Shown: in pieces, positions 24,922 through 32,948 of the stretch | Numbering within the stretch: position 1 is the first letter of the stretch | Layout: each line of letters opens with the position of its first letter | Source: Claveliimonas acetigenes | GTDB lineage: Bacteria > Bacillota > Clostridia > Lachnospirales > Lachnospiraceae | Direction: 5' to 3' | DNA length: 64,000 nucleotides | NCBI RefSeq assembly: GCF_025567385.1 | Contig: NZ_JAOQJU010000003.1 | Coordinates: 62,001-126,000, forward strand | Translations under genes and position numbers: made by a program | Notes under the pieces: model-generated | Seen by the model: only the letters and a program-made list of their open reading frames with translations | Told to the model about the DNA's origin: nothing | The model's database searches: none

Positions 24922-25605
24922 CTTCTTCTTTTCCTTCTTTTCTTTTTTCTCCGTCTCTTCTTCGTCTTCCTTTGCCATGTTCCAGCGCATCTGCGCAATC
25001 CTGTTTTTTATGATGTTATCCGGCCTGGTGGGTACCCAGCGAAAATCCACTCTGCTCTTATCCAGAATAAAATCCCGGAAAGTTCCCGGATCTCCCGTTT
25101 CAAAATTCTCCTTTGGGAAAACCAACAAATCATCTTCATTCATCCCCAAATAGAAAAACTTCTCATCCTCCCACACGCGGTATATTTTTTTATAATTTCC
25201 AAAGTTTTCAATCTTTCCGCCTTCCTCTACCTGAATGCCGGTACTTCCCAACAGATAGGTAAGTTCCACATCCAGTTTTGTCGCCGGATTGTCCGCCATC
25301 ATACTTACAGATATATTATGCCGGAACAACGCAAACAGCAGCATGAGCGCCCCTACAGCATAAGAAATAATTACCCCCGGAAGCGCAATGTCCTTATTCG
25401 CAATCGGCAGCGCTACCAGCATCGCTCCAACCGTAACCAAATATACCGTCACACGCGGATGACGGATCCGATTCGAAAACTTTACAAAAGTCTTCAAAAG
25501 CTTTTTGTCCCGCCTGACCCGTACAATGTATTTCGCTCTCTTAAACTCCCTGCTGTCTTCCGTCTCATCCCCGCATGTCTGTACAGCATTCTTTTCCATC
25601 TCCAC
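24907..25605 (-). CDS. YcxB-like membrane protein, unknown function
   Basis: 232 residues. A charged N-terminus is followed by two membrane helices (about residues 53-72 and 75-93), then a cytosolic beta-rich domain with the pattern KKIYRVWEDEKFFYLGMNEDDLLVFPKENF that is typical of YcxB-like proteins. The C-terminus is a Lys/Glu-rich charged tail. Function of the family is not established. It lies between the two TauE-like genes on the opposite strand, and its stop overlaps the terminator of the first. Confidence 0.65.
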   Translation of the reverse strand: MEMEKNAVQTCGDETEDSREFKRAKYIVRVRRDKKLLKTFVKFSNRIRHPRVTVYLVTVGAMLVALPIANKDIALPGVIISYAVGALMLLFALFRHNISVSMMADNPATKLDVELTYLLGSTGIQVEEGGKIENFGNYKKIYRVWEDEKFFYLGMNEDDLLVFPKENFETGDPGTFRDFILDKSRVDFRWVPTRPDNIIKNRIAQMRWNMAKEDEEETEKKEKKEKKKKKGI

Positions 25606-25910
25606 TTTTCATTTCCTCCGTTCTGCAGCATTATACAGAATATCAGGCAAGTTCTTTCCTGTCCAACTATCTATATATTGATAATTATAATAATTACCCC
25701 GCCTCTCCGTCAATAGCTTCCGGCATAAATATCTATAAATATATTCTATTTTGTAACAGTATTTTTCAATATAATATTGACAAAATATTGACAGAGAAAG
25801 TATAATATATGAGTATCTTATAACCGAAGGCGGTCACCAGTAGGGCGAACGCCTTTTTTCATTTATTTTGATAGCTCATATCAAATAGTTAATCTAGAGG
25901 AGGAATCAAT
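25606..25910 (+). promoter_or_regulatory. Gene-free 305-base region: promoter and leader of TauE-like gene 2
   Basis: Holds a strong promoter, TTGACA (25777-25782), 18-bp spacer, TATAAT (25801-25806). About 20 bases after it comes a leader hairpin (25826-25859). No gene is seen on either strand in the remainder. Confidence 0.7.
25826..25859 (+). terminator. Attenuator-like hairpin in the leader of TauE-like gene 2
   Basis: AAGGCG (25827-25832) pairs with CGCCTT followed by six T in all, between the promoter and the ribosome site. Its place suggests premature termination control. The ~45-base leader before the T-tract does not match a riboswitch class I recognise. Confidence 0.5.
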
Positions 25911-26777
25911 ATGAGTGTCGCAAAAATCTTAGTATGGGTCCTGATTATATGGACTGCAGTTTTCGGGGTTTACTATGTAAGGGATGTACTGAAACACAAG
26001 GAAGATTTTAAAAGTGTAAAATACATACCCGCCATCATTATCGGAGCGCTGGCAAACTTCTTTGATACGCTTGGAATCGGAAGTTATGCAACCTCAACGA
26101 CGGCTTTTAAATTCACCAAAACCTGTCCCGATGACCTGATTCCGGGAACACTGAACGTAGCATACGCCATCCCGGTTGTTACGGAAGCAGTTGTCTTCAT
26201 CCAGAAGGTAACTGTAGATCCGCTTACACTGGTTCTTATGATCGGCGCTGCTGTCCTGGGAGCTGTTATCGGTGCTTCCGTTGTATCAAAATGGGATTTG
26301 AAGAAAGTACGTATCGCTCTCGGCTGTGCATTGATTGCACTTGCAATTGTTATGATATGCAAGCTTACAGGCATCGGACCTTTCGGCATCGTCGGAACCG
26401 CCAGTGGTCTTACCGGAGCCAAACTTGTCATTGGCGTTCTCATCAACTTTGTTCTGGGCGCTCTTATGATTGTTGGTCTCGGACTTTACGCTCCATGTAT
26501 GGCGCTGTGTCTGCTGCTGGGCTTAAGTGCAGATATTGCCTTCCCAATTATGATGGGTTCCTGTGCATTCCTGATGCCATCCGCTGGTATTAAATTCGTA
26601 AAAGAAGGAAAATACAACAGAGCAACTTCTCTGGTACTTACTATTTCCGGCGTAATCGGTGTTCTGGTTGCATGCTTTATCATCACATCACTCCCGCTCA
26701 CCGTATTAACCTGGATCGTAACAGCGGTCATGATTATTTGCGCAATCATCTTCTTTAAAGATGCGACAAAAGCTTAA
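25911..26777 (+). CDS. TauE/SafE (TSUP) family membrane transporter, copy 2
   Basis: 288 residues, clearly paralogous to the protein encoded at 23920-24846: shared NFFDTLGIGSYATSTTAF, DDLIPGTLNVA, GLGLYAPCMALCLLLGL and PIMMGSCAFLMP. About eight membrane helices. It has its own strong promoter and an attenuator-like leader, unlike copy 1, so the two copies are probably regulated differently. Substrate unknown; the family moves small organic or sulfur anions. AGGAGG lies 8 bases before the ATG. Confidence 0.8.
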   Translation: MSVAKILVWVLIIWTAVFGVYYVRDVLKHKEDFKSVKYIPAIIIGALANFFDTLGIGSYATSTTAFKFTKTCPDDLIPGTLNVAYAIPVVTEAVVFIQKVTVDPLTLVLMIGAAVLGAVIGASVVSKWDLKKVRIALGCALIALAIVMICKLTGIGPFGIVGTASGLTGAKLVIGVLINFVLGALMIVGLGLYAPCMALCLLLGLSADIAFPIMMGSCAFLMPSAGIKFVKEGKYNRATSLVLTISGVIGVLVACFIITSLPLTVLTWIVTAVMIICAIIFFKDATKA

Positions 26778-26820
26778 ACGACGTTTTATCAATGAGGCAG
26801 CCCCCGCCTCACATTTTGGA

Positions 26821-26845
26821 AACCTGCGTCCTCCGGGCGCAGGTT
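26821..26845 (+). terminator. Hairpin after TauE-like gene 2
   Basis: AACCTGCG - TCCTCCGGG - CGCAGGTT followed by AATTTAACT. A second small hairpin GAGGC...GCCTC lies just before it. The T-tract is poor, so this may be only a stabilising stem ahead of the stronger terminator at 26856. Confidence 0.5.
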
Positions 26846-26855
26846 AATTTAACTC

Positions 26856-26901
26856 AAAAAGAAAAGGCACGACATCTGAATATGTCGTGCCCTTTCTTTT
26901 T
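26856..26901. terminator. Strong bidirectional terminator
   Basis: Perfect 10-bp stem GGCACGACAT - CTGAAT - ATGTCGTGCC with A-rich and T-rich flanks on both sides. It ends TauE-like gene 2 on the plus strand and the small minus-strand unit at 26904-27099. Confidence 0.88.
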
Positions 26902-26903
26902 GG

Positions 26904-27099
26904 TATGTCATTGAGAGGTTTTTCCTCGTTGCATTGCAGTTTTGTTTATATACAAAGCTGGGGAATGCTCCTCTTTCGAGGAATGTATATATCAATTGGA
27001 GTTCACTGCCGCAAGGTCATTCTTGGGGGAAATAACCGGCAACAGCGTAACTGCAATAACAACCAAATTGGTCTCACTTAAATGTCACACATTTAAGAT
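26904..27099 (-). ncRNA. Candidate structured small RNA (promoter-to-terminator unit)
   Basis: A minus-strand promoter (27106-27134) and a strong terminator (26856-26901) bracket about 240 bases with no ATG-started gene. The RNA would open with the hairpin CTTAAATGT-GTG-ACATTTAAG. A long closing pair (ATTGCAGTT with AACTGCAAT, flanked by GTTG/CAAC) would enclose a GGTTATT/AATGACC hairpin with a C-rich loop and a CCTC-GAAA-GAGG tetraloop hairpin. A 24-codon hydrophobic frame without ATG runs through it (LVVIAVTLLPVISPKND...), reminiscent of short type I toxins. No named RNA family was matched. Confidence 0.45.
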
Positions 27100-27105
27100 G
27101 TTTAT

Positions 27106-27134
27106 AATATATCACCACTTTTTTTAATCGTCAA
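27106..27134 (-). promoter_or_regulatory. Promoter of the candidate small RNA
   Basis: Minus-strand TTGACG, 17-bp spacer, TATATT. The expected start is near 27099, immediately before the 5' hairpin. Confidence 0.6.
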
Positions 27135-27264
27135 TACACTAATTTTCAAAACAATCAATTTTATGCACGTTGACAAACAATCCCCTTTTTAGTCCTCTTT
27201 TTTTGTTTACTTTAACATGGTAAATCATTAACTTATTATCACGCTGATTCAAATCCCGCCGTTT

Positions 27265-28119
27265 TTACTTCCCGCTTGCCCTTTCAGCCGCGCGCACCAC
27301 ATGCTTAGCCAGAACAGAAGTTGTAATACTTCCCACACCTCTCGGCACCGGGCTGATATAAGACGCTTTTGGCTCTACAGCATCAAAATCCACGTCTCCA
27401 CACAGATTGCCGGCTTCATCCACATTAATCCCTACGTCCGCAACAACTGCGCCTTCGCCAACCATATCCGCCGTTATCATTCTGGCCTTTCCTGCCGCAG
27501 CAACAAGAATCTCCGCACCGCGGCAGATTTCCATCAGATTAACCGTTCTCGTGTGGCAGACTGTAATCGTCGCATGCCTCTTAAGCAGCATCATAGACAA
27601 AGGCTTGCCAACCACCATACTCCTTCCCACTACGGTAACATTTTTCCCTTTCGGATCAATGTCATAATAATCCAGCATCTCCATCACTGCTTCTGCCGTA
27701 CAAGGCGCATATCCTGTCTCGTCGCCCGCAAATACTTTCGCAACATTTACCGGACTCATACAGTCCATATCCTTTTCCGGATGAATCATTGCCTTAATCG
27801 GCTCTTCATCCAACTGCTTTGGCAGAGGGCGGAAAAGAAGAATTCCATGAACAGCCGGATCATCATTTACCTTTCGGAATTCTTCTTCAAACTCTGACTG
27901 TGTAATCTTTTCCGGGAGCTCCAGTACCCTGCATGTAATTCCCGTCATTTCCATACGCTTCTTCGCACCCCGCTCATAAGCCAGGTCATCCGGCCGGTTT
28001 CCCACCCTCACGATGGTCAGACACGGAACAGTCCCTTCTTCTTTCAGAGCTTCCACTTTATTTATCAGCACTTCCTTCATGGCGTTCGCCACATCGGCTC
28101 CCTTCATTAATACACTCAT
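27265..28119 (-). CDS. folD: Bifunctional methylene-THF dehydrogenase / methenyl-THF cyclohydrolase
   Basis: 284 residues from ATG 28119 (MSVLMKGADVANAMKEVL); GGAGG is 6 bases upstream. The folate site motif is modified relative to E. coli, but the lid segment GILLFRPLPKQLDEE, the NADP-binding VTVVGRSMVVGKPLSMMLLKRHATITVCHTRT and the C-terminal PRGVGSITTSVLAKHV are typical FolD. It interconverts methylene- and methenyl/formyl-THF. Last gene of the glycine-riboswitch operon, 10 bases after fchA. With a separate cyclohydrolase next to it, the dehydrogenase step may be its main job. Confidence 0.93.
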   Translation of the reverse strand: MSVLMKGADVANAMKEVLINKVEALKEEGTVPCLTIVRVGNRPDDLAYERGAKKRMEMTGITCRVLELPEKITQSEFEEEFRKVNDDPAVHGILLFRPLPKQLDEEPIKAMIHPEKDMDCMSPVNVAKVFAGDETGYAPCTAEAVMEMLDYYDIDPKGKNVTVVGRSMVVGKPLSMMLLKRHATITVCHTRTVNLMEICRGAEILVAAAGKARMITADMVGEGAVVADVGINVDEAGNLCGDVDFDAVEPKASYISPVPRGVGSITTSVLAKHVVRAAERASGK

Positions 28120-28129
28120 CTTTTTCCTC

Positions 28130-28756
28130 CTATCGAATCTTCTCCAGCACGCCTGCATAGATTTCTTCCTGCAGCTTCCGTACTTCTGTAATCATATGGT
28201 CCGATTCCCGATTTAGACGTTCTGCCTGTTCCCTGTCTTTCATAAGGCGGGTATTAATATAAATGTTAAGGGAAGCACCCTCCAGCGCCGCACGTGCAAA
28301 CAGAACCGCAACTCCCACATCGCTGATTGCAATCCTGCTTCCCTTCTCGCCCAATGCCTTTAACTCATCCATAACCTCGGAAACAGTCTTCATAATTTCA
28401 AGCGGCACAATACTCGCCTCATACAGCGCTTTCTCCATTACACGCTCTTTCTCTTCTATCTGCTCCTTCGTCTCTTTGGGAAGTCCGTACGCTTTTGACA
28501 ACGGCTCAAATGCTTCCGCATCTTTGTCCGTCAGCTCTATCAGCTTCTTCTGAAGAACCAGAAGGCGTTCCTTTCTTTCTATAATTTCCGCTTCCACATC
28601 AGCATACTTTTTCTTTCCAATTGTAAGGTTTGCCACCATCATTCCAAGGGCTGACGCAAACGCGCCTACCGCCGCTGATGCGCCTCCGCCGCCCGGAACC
28701 GGTGCGGCAGAGGATAATACTTCCAGAAAATCTGTGGTTTTCTGCTCTAACATCAT
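28130..28756 (-). CDS. fchA: Methenyl-THF cyclohydrolase (FTCD_C / FchA family)
   Basis: 208 residues. The glycine-rich start AAPVPGGGGASAAVGAFASALGMMVANLTIGKKKY and the all-helical body are typical of the cyclodeaminase/cyclohydrolase domain. In clostridia the stand-alone form is methenyltetrahydrofolate cyclohydrolase of the Wood-Ljungdahl methyl branch. It lies between fhs and folD with 14- and 10-base gaps, which supports the C1 role rather than histidine breakdown. The symbol follows the clostridial usage. Confidence 0.85.
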   Translation of the reverse strand: MMLEQKTTDFLEVLSSAAPVPGGGGASAAVGAFASALGMMVANLTIGKKKYADVEAEIIERKERLLVLQKKLIELTDKDAEAFEPLSKAYGLPKETKEQIEEKERVMEKALYEASIVPLEIMKTVSEVMDELKALGEKGSRIAISDVGVAVLFARAALEGASLNIYINTRLMKDREQAERLNRESDHMITEVRKLQEEIYAGVLEKIR

Positions 28757-28770
28757 AATCTTTCTTCTCC

Positions 28771-30450
28771 TTAAAACAAGCCTGATATTACGCCGTCGGC
28801 GTCTACATCAATCTTTTCTGCGGAAGGTACCTTCGGAAGTCCCGGCATCTTCATAATATCGCCTGTAAGGGCAACCAGGAAACCTGCTCCCGCAGAAGCT
28901 GTAATATCACGAATCGTAATCCGGAAGTTCTCCGGCCTTCCCAGTTTCTTTGCATCATCTGTCAATGAGTACTGGTTCTTCGCCATACAGATTGGGAGAT
29001 TTCCGAGCCCGATTGCTTCCAGATTCTTAATTTCCCTATTTGCCTTGGGTGTGTAATCCACTCCGTCAGCTCCGTACACCTTTGCTGCAATTGCTTCAAT
29101 CTTCTCTTTTACAGACGCATTGACATCGTACACATATTCCATCGTACTCTCACCTTCACAAAGACGGATTACTTCTTTTGCGAGCTCTTCTCCGCCTTCG
29201 CCGCCGCGCGCCCACACCTCAGACAACGCTACATTTGCGCCCAACTCTTCACATTTCTCGCGGACAAGCGCAAGCTCCGCTTCCGTATCTGTCGGAAAAG
29301 CATTGATCGCTACTACTACCGGAAGATGATATACCTTTGTAATATTCTCAATATGTTTCAGCAAGTTTGGAATTCCTTTTTCAAGCGCCTCCAAATTCTC
29401 TGTCTGCAATTCTGTCTTCGGCACGCCGCCGTTATATTTCAGCGCTTTAATTGTAGCCACCAGAACTACTGCATTCGGACGGATACCTGCCATACGGCAC
29501 TTAATATCAATGAATTTCTCCGCTCCCAAATCTGCACCGAATCCCGCTTCTGTAATCATATAATCTGACAGCTTCATTCCCATCTTCGTGGCAATAACGC
29601 TATTACAGCCGTGAGCAATGTTCGCAAATGGCCCGCCATGGATAAATGCAGGCGTTCCTTCCAATGTCTGCACCAGATTCGGCTTTAACGCATCTTTAAG
29701 AAGCGCAGCCACCGCGCCTTCCGCATGAAGGTCTCCTGCCGTAACAGGTTTGCCTTCTCTTGAATACGCTACAATAATCTTAGACACACGTTCTTTCAGA
29801 TCCAGAATATCATTTGCCAGACAAAATACTGCCATAATTTCGGAAGCCACCGTAATATCAAATCCATCCTGCCTGGTCACTCCATCTGCCTTAGCTCCCA
29901 ACCCGTCCACAATAGAGCGGAGCTGACGGTCATTCATATCTACACAACGTCTCCACGTAACTTTATTCGTATCAATATCCAGTGCATTTCCCTGATGGAT
30001 ATGGTTATCCAGCATCGCTGCAATCAAATTGTTGGCAGCTCCAATCGCATGAAGATCTCCTGTAAAATGAAGATTAATATCCTCCATCGGAACAACCTGC
30101 GCGTAACCTCCGCCTGCCGCTCCGCCTTTCACCCCAAATACCGGACCAAGCGAAGGCTCCCGCAGCGCTACCATCGTCTTTTTGCCCAGGCGGTTCATCG
30201 CATCCGCCAGACCGATCGTCGTCGTCGTCTTTCCTTCTCCCGCCGGAGTCGGATTGATTGCCGTTACCAGAATCACTTTCGCATCAGGACGAGTCTCCAA
30301 TTCATCCTTATAATAACGATAATCAATCTTCGCCTTATATTTTCCGTAATTTTCTACATATTTATCCGGAATGCCAATAGAATCCGCAATCTCGTTAATC
30401 ACCTTCATCTGTGCTTCCTGAGCAATTTCAATATCACTTTTAAACCCCAT
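28771..30450 (-). CDS. fhs: Formate-tetrahydrofolate ligase
   Basis: 559 residues from ATG 30450; AAAGGTGG precedes it. Joins formate to THF using ATP, or runs in reverse to make ATP from formyl-THF. The nucleotide loop TPAGEGKTTTTIGLADAM and FHS signatures (REPSLGPVFGVKGGAAGGGYAQV, HFTGDLHAIGAANNL) are clear. In this glycine-induced operon the reverse, ATP-yielding direction is plausible, with formate as the product of the glycine methylene carbon. It follows lpdA by 20 bases. Confidence 0.97.
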   Translation of the reverse strand: MGFKSDIEIAQEAQMKVINEIADSIGIPDKYVENYGKYKAKIDYRYYKDELETRPDAKVILVTAINPTPAGEGKTTTTIGLADAMNRLGKKTMVALREPSLGPVFGVKGGAAGGGYAQVVPMEDINLHFTGDLHAIGAANNLIAAMLDNHIHQGNALDIDTNKVTWRRCVDMNDRQLRSIVDGLGAKADGVTRQDGFDITVASEIMAVFCLANDILDLKERVSKIIVAYSREGKPVTAGDLHAEGAVAALLKDALKPNLVQTLEGTPAFIHGGPFANIAHGCNSVIATKMGMKLSDYMITEAGFGADLGAEKFIDIKCRMAGIRPNAVVLVATIKALKYNGGVPKTELQTENLEALEKGIPNLLKHIENITKVYHLPVVVAINAFPTDTEAELALVREKCEELGANVALSEVWARGGEGGEELAKEVIRLCEGESTMEYVYDVNASVKEKIEAIAAKVYGADGVDYTPKANREIKNLEAIGLGNLPICMAKNQYSLTDDAKKLGRPENFRITIRDITASAGAGFLVALTGDIMKMPGLPKVPSAEKIDVDADGVISGLF

Positions 30451-30470
30451 TTTACATACCACCTTTCTGT

Positions 30471-31877
30471 TTATCTTTTTTTCTTCGGCATTATATGTAC
30501 CGCTTCTCCTACAGCATCCTCCAGTGCTTCTGCTATAGCTTCGTTATAGGTCGGATGAGCCCGCATTCCCCTTAAAAGCTGTTGTACCGTCAGACGGTTT
30601 ACAACTGCCGTTACCAGCTCTCCGATCATATCCGTCGCTCTCGCACACATCAGCTGCGCACCGACAATCACGTCTGTCTCTGCTTCTACAATCACCTTAA
30701 CAAATCCGCGCTCTTCCTTTGTAATCAAGGACTTTCCATTTGCGCTCATAATAAACTTACCAGTCTTCACAGCGATTCCCTGCTCTTTTGCCTCATCTTC
30801 CGTCATGCCGACAGATGCAATCTCAGGATCTGTATACACACAACCGGGAACTGTATGCACGTCAATGGCCGGCTCTTTCCCCATAAGCCTTTCTGCCACA
30901 TAAACACCCTGCGCGCTTGCCAGATGCGCTAACTGCATACCTTTCACCAAATCACCGATGGCGTAGACTCCCTCTATACTGGTTCTAAAATCCTCATCCA
31001 CAACCACTCGTCCGCGCTCCATAGCCGGCTGCACGCCCTCTCCAAACAGCCCCTCGGTGTTCGGACACCTGCCCACCGCACACAGAACATACTGAGCGGA
31101 AACTCTTACTTCCTTTTCTTTTTCCACAAATACGCAGGCGTACTGTCCATCTTCTTCCTCTACCCGCTGAACAGCCGCAGAAGTGTGAATATCTATTCCC
31201 CGCTTTTTCAAAATCATTTTCAAATTCTGGGAAATCTCCTTGTCCATATTCGGAATCAGCCTCGGCATAGCCTCCACAATCGTCACCTTGCATCCCAGAT
31301 TCGCGTATACACTTGCAAATTCCACACTGATGACTCCGCCACCGATAATCACCAGGCTCTCCGGCGCCTCTTCTAACCGAAACAATTCGTCACTGGTCAA
31401 AACTCCTGGAAGCTCCAGCCCCGGAATCGGCAGAATCAGAGGTTTAGAGCCTGCCGCCAGGATAATTTTCTCCGCTTCATAGCATACTTCGCCTTCCTGG
31501 GAAACGACCCGTACCGTTTTACCTTTCTCAAGGGTTCCTTTTCCTGAAATAAGAGTAACTCCATTTGCCTTTAACAGTTGTTCGATTCCCTGGCACAGCT
31601 TATCCGTGGTATCTTCTTTATATTCCAGAATCTTATGATAATCATAGGAAACCTCCGAAGCCTCAACACCAAATACAGCGCTCTCTTTCATTTCCCGGTA
31701 AATGGAAGAAGCATGTACCATCGCTTTCGCCGGAATACAGCCTCGGTTCAGGCATGTGCCTCCCACCCGCCGGTTTTCGATGACCGCCGTCTTAAATCCT
31801 GCTTTCGCTGTTTTGATTGCCGCCACATAACCTCCCGGTCCACCGCCGATGACAATCACATCAAATCTCTCGCCCAT
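30471..31877 (-). CDS. lpdA: Dihydrolipoyl dehydrogenase (glycine cleavage L-protein)
   Basis: 468 residues. FAD motif VIVIGGGPGGYVAAI, redox disulfide GGTCLNRGCIPAK, NAD motif LVIIGGGVISVEFAS, and the C-terminal His-Glu pair region (RAHPTYNEAIAEALEDA). It reoxidises dihydrolipoyl GcvH with NAD. Placed between lplA and fhs in the glycine operon, so it is the dedicated L-protein. It lacks an N-terminal lipoyl domain, which some clostridial L-proteins carry. Confidence 0.95.
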   Translation of the reverse strand: MGERFDVIVIGGGPGGYVAAIKTAKAGFKTAVIENRRVGGTCLNRGCIPAKAMVHASSIYREMKESAVFGVEASEVSYDYHKILEYKEDTTDKLCQGIEQLLKANGVTLISGKGTLEKGKTVRVVSQEGEVCYEAEKIILAAGSKPLILPIPGLELPGVLTSDELFRLEEAPESLVIIGGGVISVEFASVYANLGCKVTIVEAMPRLIPNMDKEISQNLKMILKKRGIDIHTSAAVQRVEEEDGQYACVFVEKEKEVRVSAQYVLCAVGRCPNTEGLFGEGVQPAMERGRVVVDEDFRTSIEGVYAIGDLVKGMQLAHLASAQGVYVAERLMGKEPAIDVHTVPGCVYTDPEIASVGMTEDEAKEQGIAVKTGKFIMSANGKSLITKEERGFVKVIVEAETDVIVGAQLMCARATDMIGELVTAVVNRLTVQQLLRGMRAHPTYNEAIAEALEDAVGEAVHIMPKKKR

Positions 31878-31890
31878 AAATGCATCTCCT

Positions 31891-32889
31891 TTATAAATCT
31901 ACAGTCCCGATCCATTCTATTATATCTTTCATCATCTGCTCCATTTCTTTATCTTCAGACCAATAAAGACTAAGCTCTGTACAGATTGCTTTTTTATCAT
32001 AACGGACGTTCTTAAGATAATTTCTGATTTCCGGCATCAGATCCTGCTTCATGGCGTCAGAATATACATTCATATCCTCTATCCGCCCATTCTTCACTTT
32101 CATCTGAAAGGTTACCTGTCCCCATGGGAAACGGTTAGAAAGCTCATACTGGAAATCCAGTTTTCGCCCGAACACCCAGTCCCAGGAAGCAAAATGCTTT
32201 GTCCGCTCTTCAATTTCTCCGGCGTCCAGGTCTTCCATTTTTAGAATCTCTGCTTCCAGACCGTATACCTCTTCAAATGCTTCCAGCAGCTTTTGCTTTA
32301 ACTTATCAATTGTAAGCCCCGGAGCATATTCTGTCAAGTTGGCCACTCTTGCCCTCACAGAATCCACACCCTTCGACTGAAGCTTCTCCTTAGACACAGT
32401 CAGATATCTTGACAGCTCTCCCATATCTACATTTACCATCAGAGTCCCGTGATGGTAGCAGCAGTCGCCCTGCTCGTAAAATGCATTACCTGAAAATTTA
32501 TGGCCGTCAATCAATATATCATTTCTTCCTGACTTCTCCGCATGGATTCCCAGCTTCTTTACCGCCTCAAGGATAACGGAAAGCTGTCTGTCCACATCGT
32601 AATTATCCTTGCGCACAAGGAAAGTGAAATTCAGGTTCCCCAAATCATGATAGACCGCGCCACCGCCGGAGAGCCTGCGCACCGGATAACCATTCTCTTC
32701 CTCCAGCTTGCTCACCAGACATTCTTTCCATACATTTTGGTTACGCCCGATAACAACCGTATTCCTATTCTGCCAAAGATATAGGATGCACTCCTCTTTG
32801 CCACAATGGAGGAGCAGATACTCCTCCATTGCAAGATTCTGATAAGGCACGGTATTTTCACTTTCTATATAAGATAGCTTCTTAATCAT
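31891..32889 (-). CDS. lplA: Lipoate-protein ligase A
   Basis: 332 residues. The BPL/LplA fold shows ENTVPYQNLAMEEYLL, WQNRNTVVIGRNQNVWKE, VRRLSGGGAVYHDLGNLNFTF, and SGNAFYEQGDCCYHHGTLMVNVD, plus a C-terminal accessory domain from about residue 250. It attaches scavenged lipoate to the H-protein. Being inside the gcv operon it almost certainly serves GcvH. No lipoate synthesis genes are in the window, consistent with uptake from the environment. Confidence 0.93.
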   Translation of the reverse strand: MIKKLSYIESENTVPYQNLAMEEYLLLHCGKEECILYLWQNRNTVVIGRNQNVWKECLVSKLEEENGYPVRRLSGGGAVYHDLGNLNFTFLVRKDNYDVDRQLSVILEAVKKLGIHAEKSGRNDILIDGHKFSGNAFYEQGDCCYHHGTLMVNVDMGELSRYLTVSKEKLQSKGVDSVRARVANLTEYAPGLTIDKLKQKLLEAFEEVYGLEAEILKMEDLDAGEIEERTKHFASWDWVFGRKLDFQYELSNRFPWGQVTFQMKVKNGRIEDMNVYSDAMKQDLMPEIRNYLKNVRYDKKAICTELSLYWSEDKEMEQMMKDIIEWIGTVDL

Positions 32890-32948
32890 TGTAATACCTC
32901 TCTCAAAACAAAGCGGACAAGTCCGCCTCGAACTCCCATATCATAATA

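Noticed and set aside
26904..27030. Annotating the 24-codon hydrophobic frame as a toxin CDS
   Set aside because: No ATG or GTG start in frame and only a weak ribosome site; kept as a hypothesis in the RNA finding.
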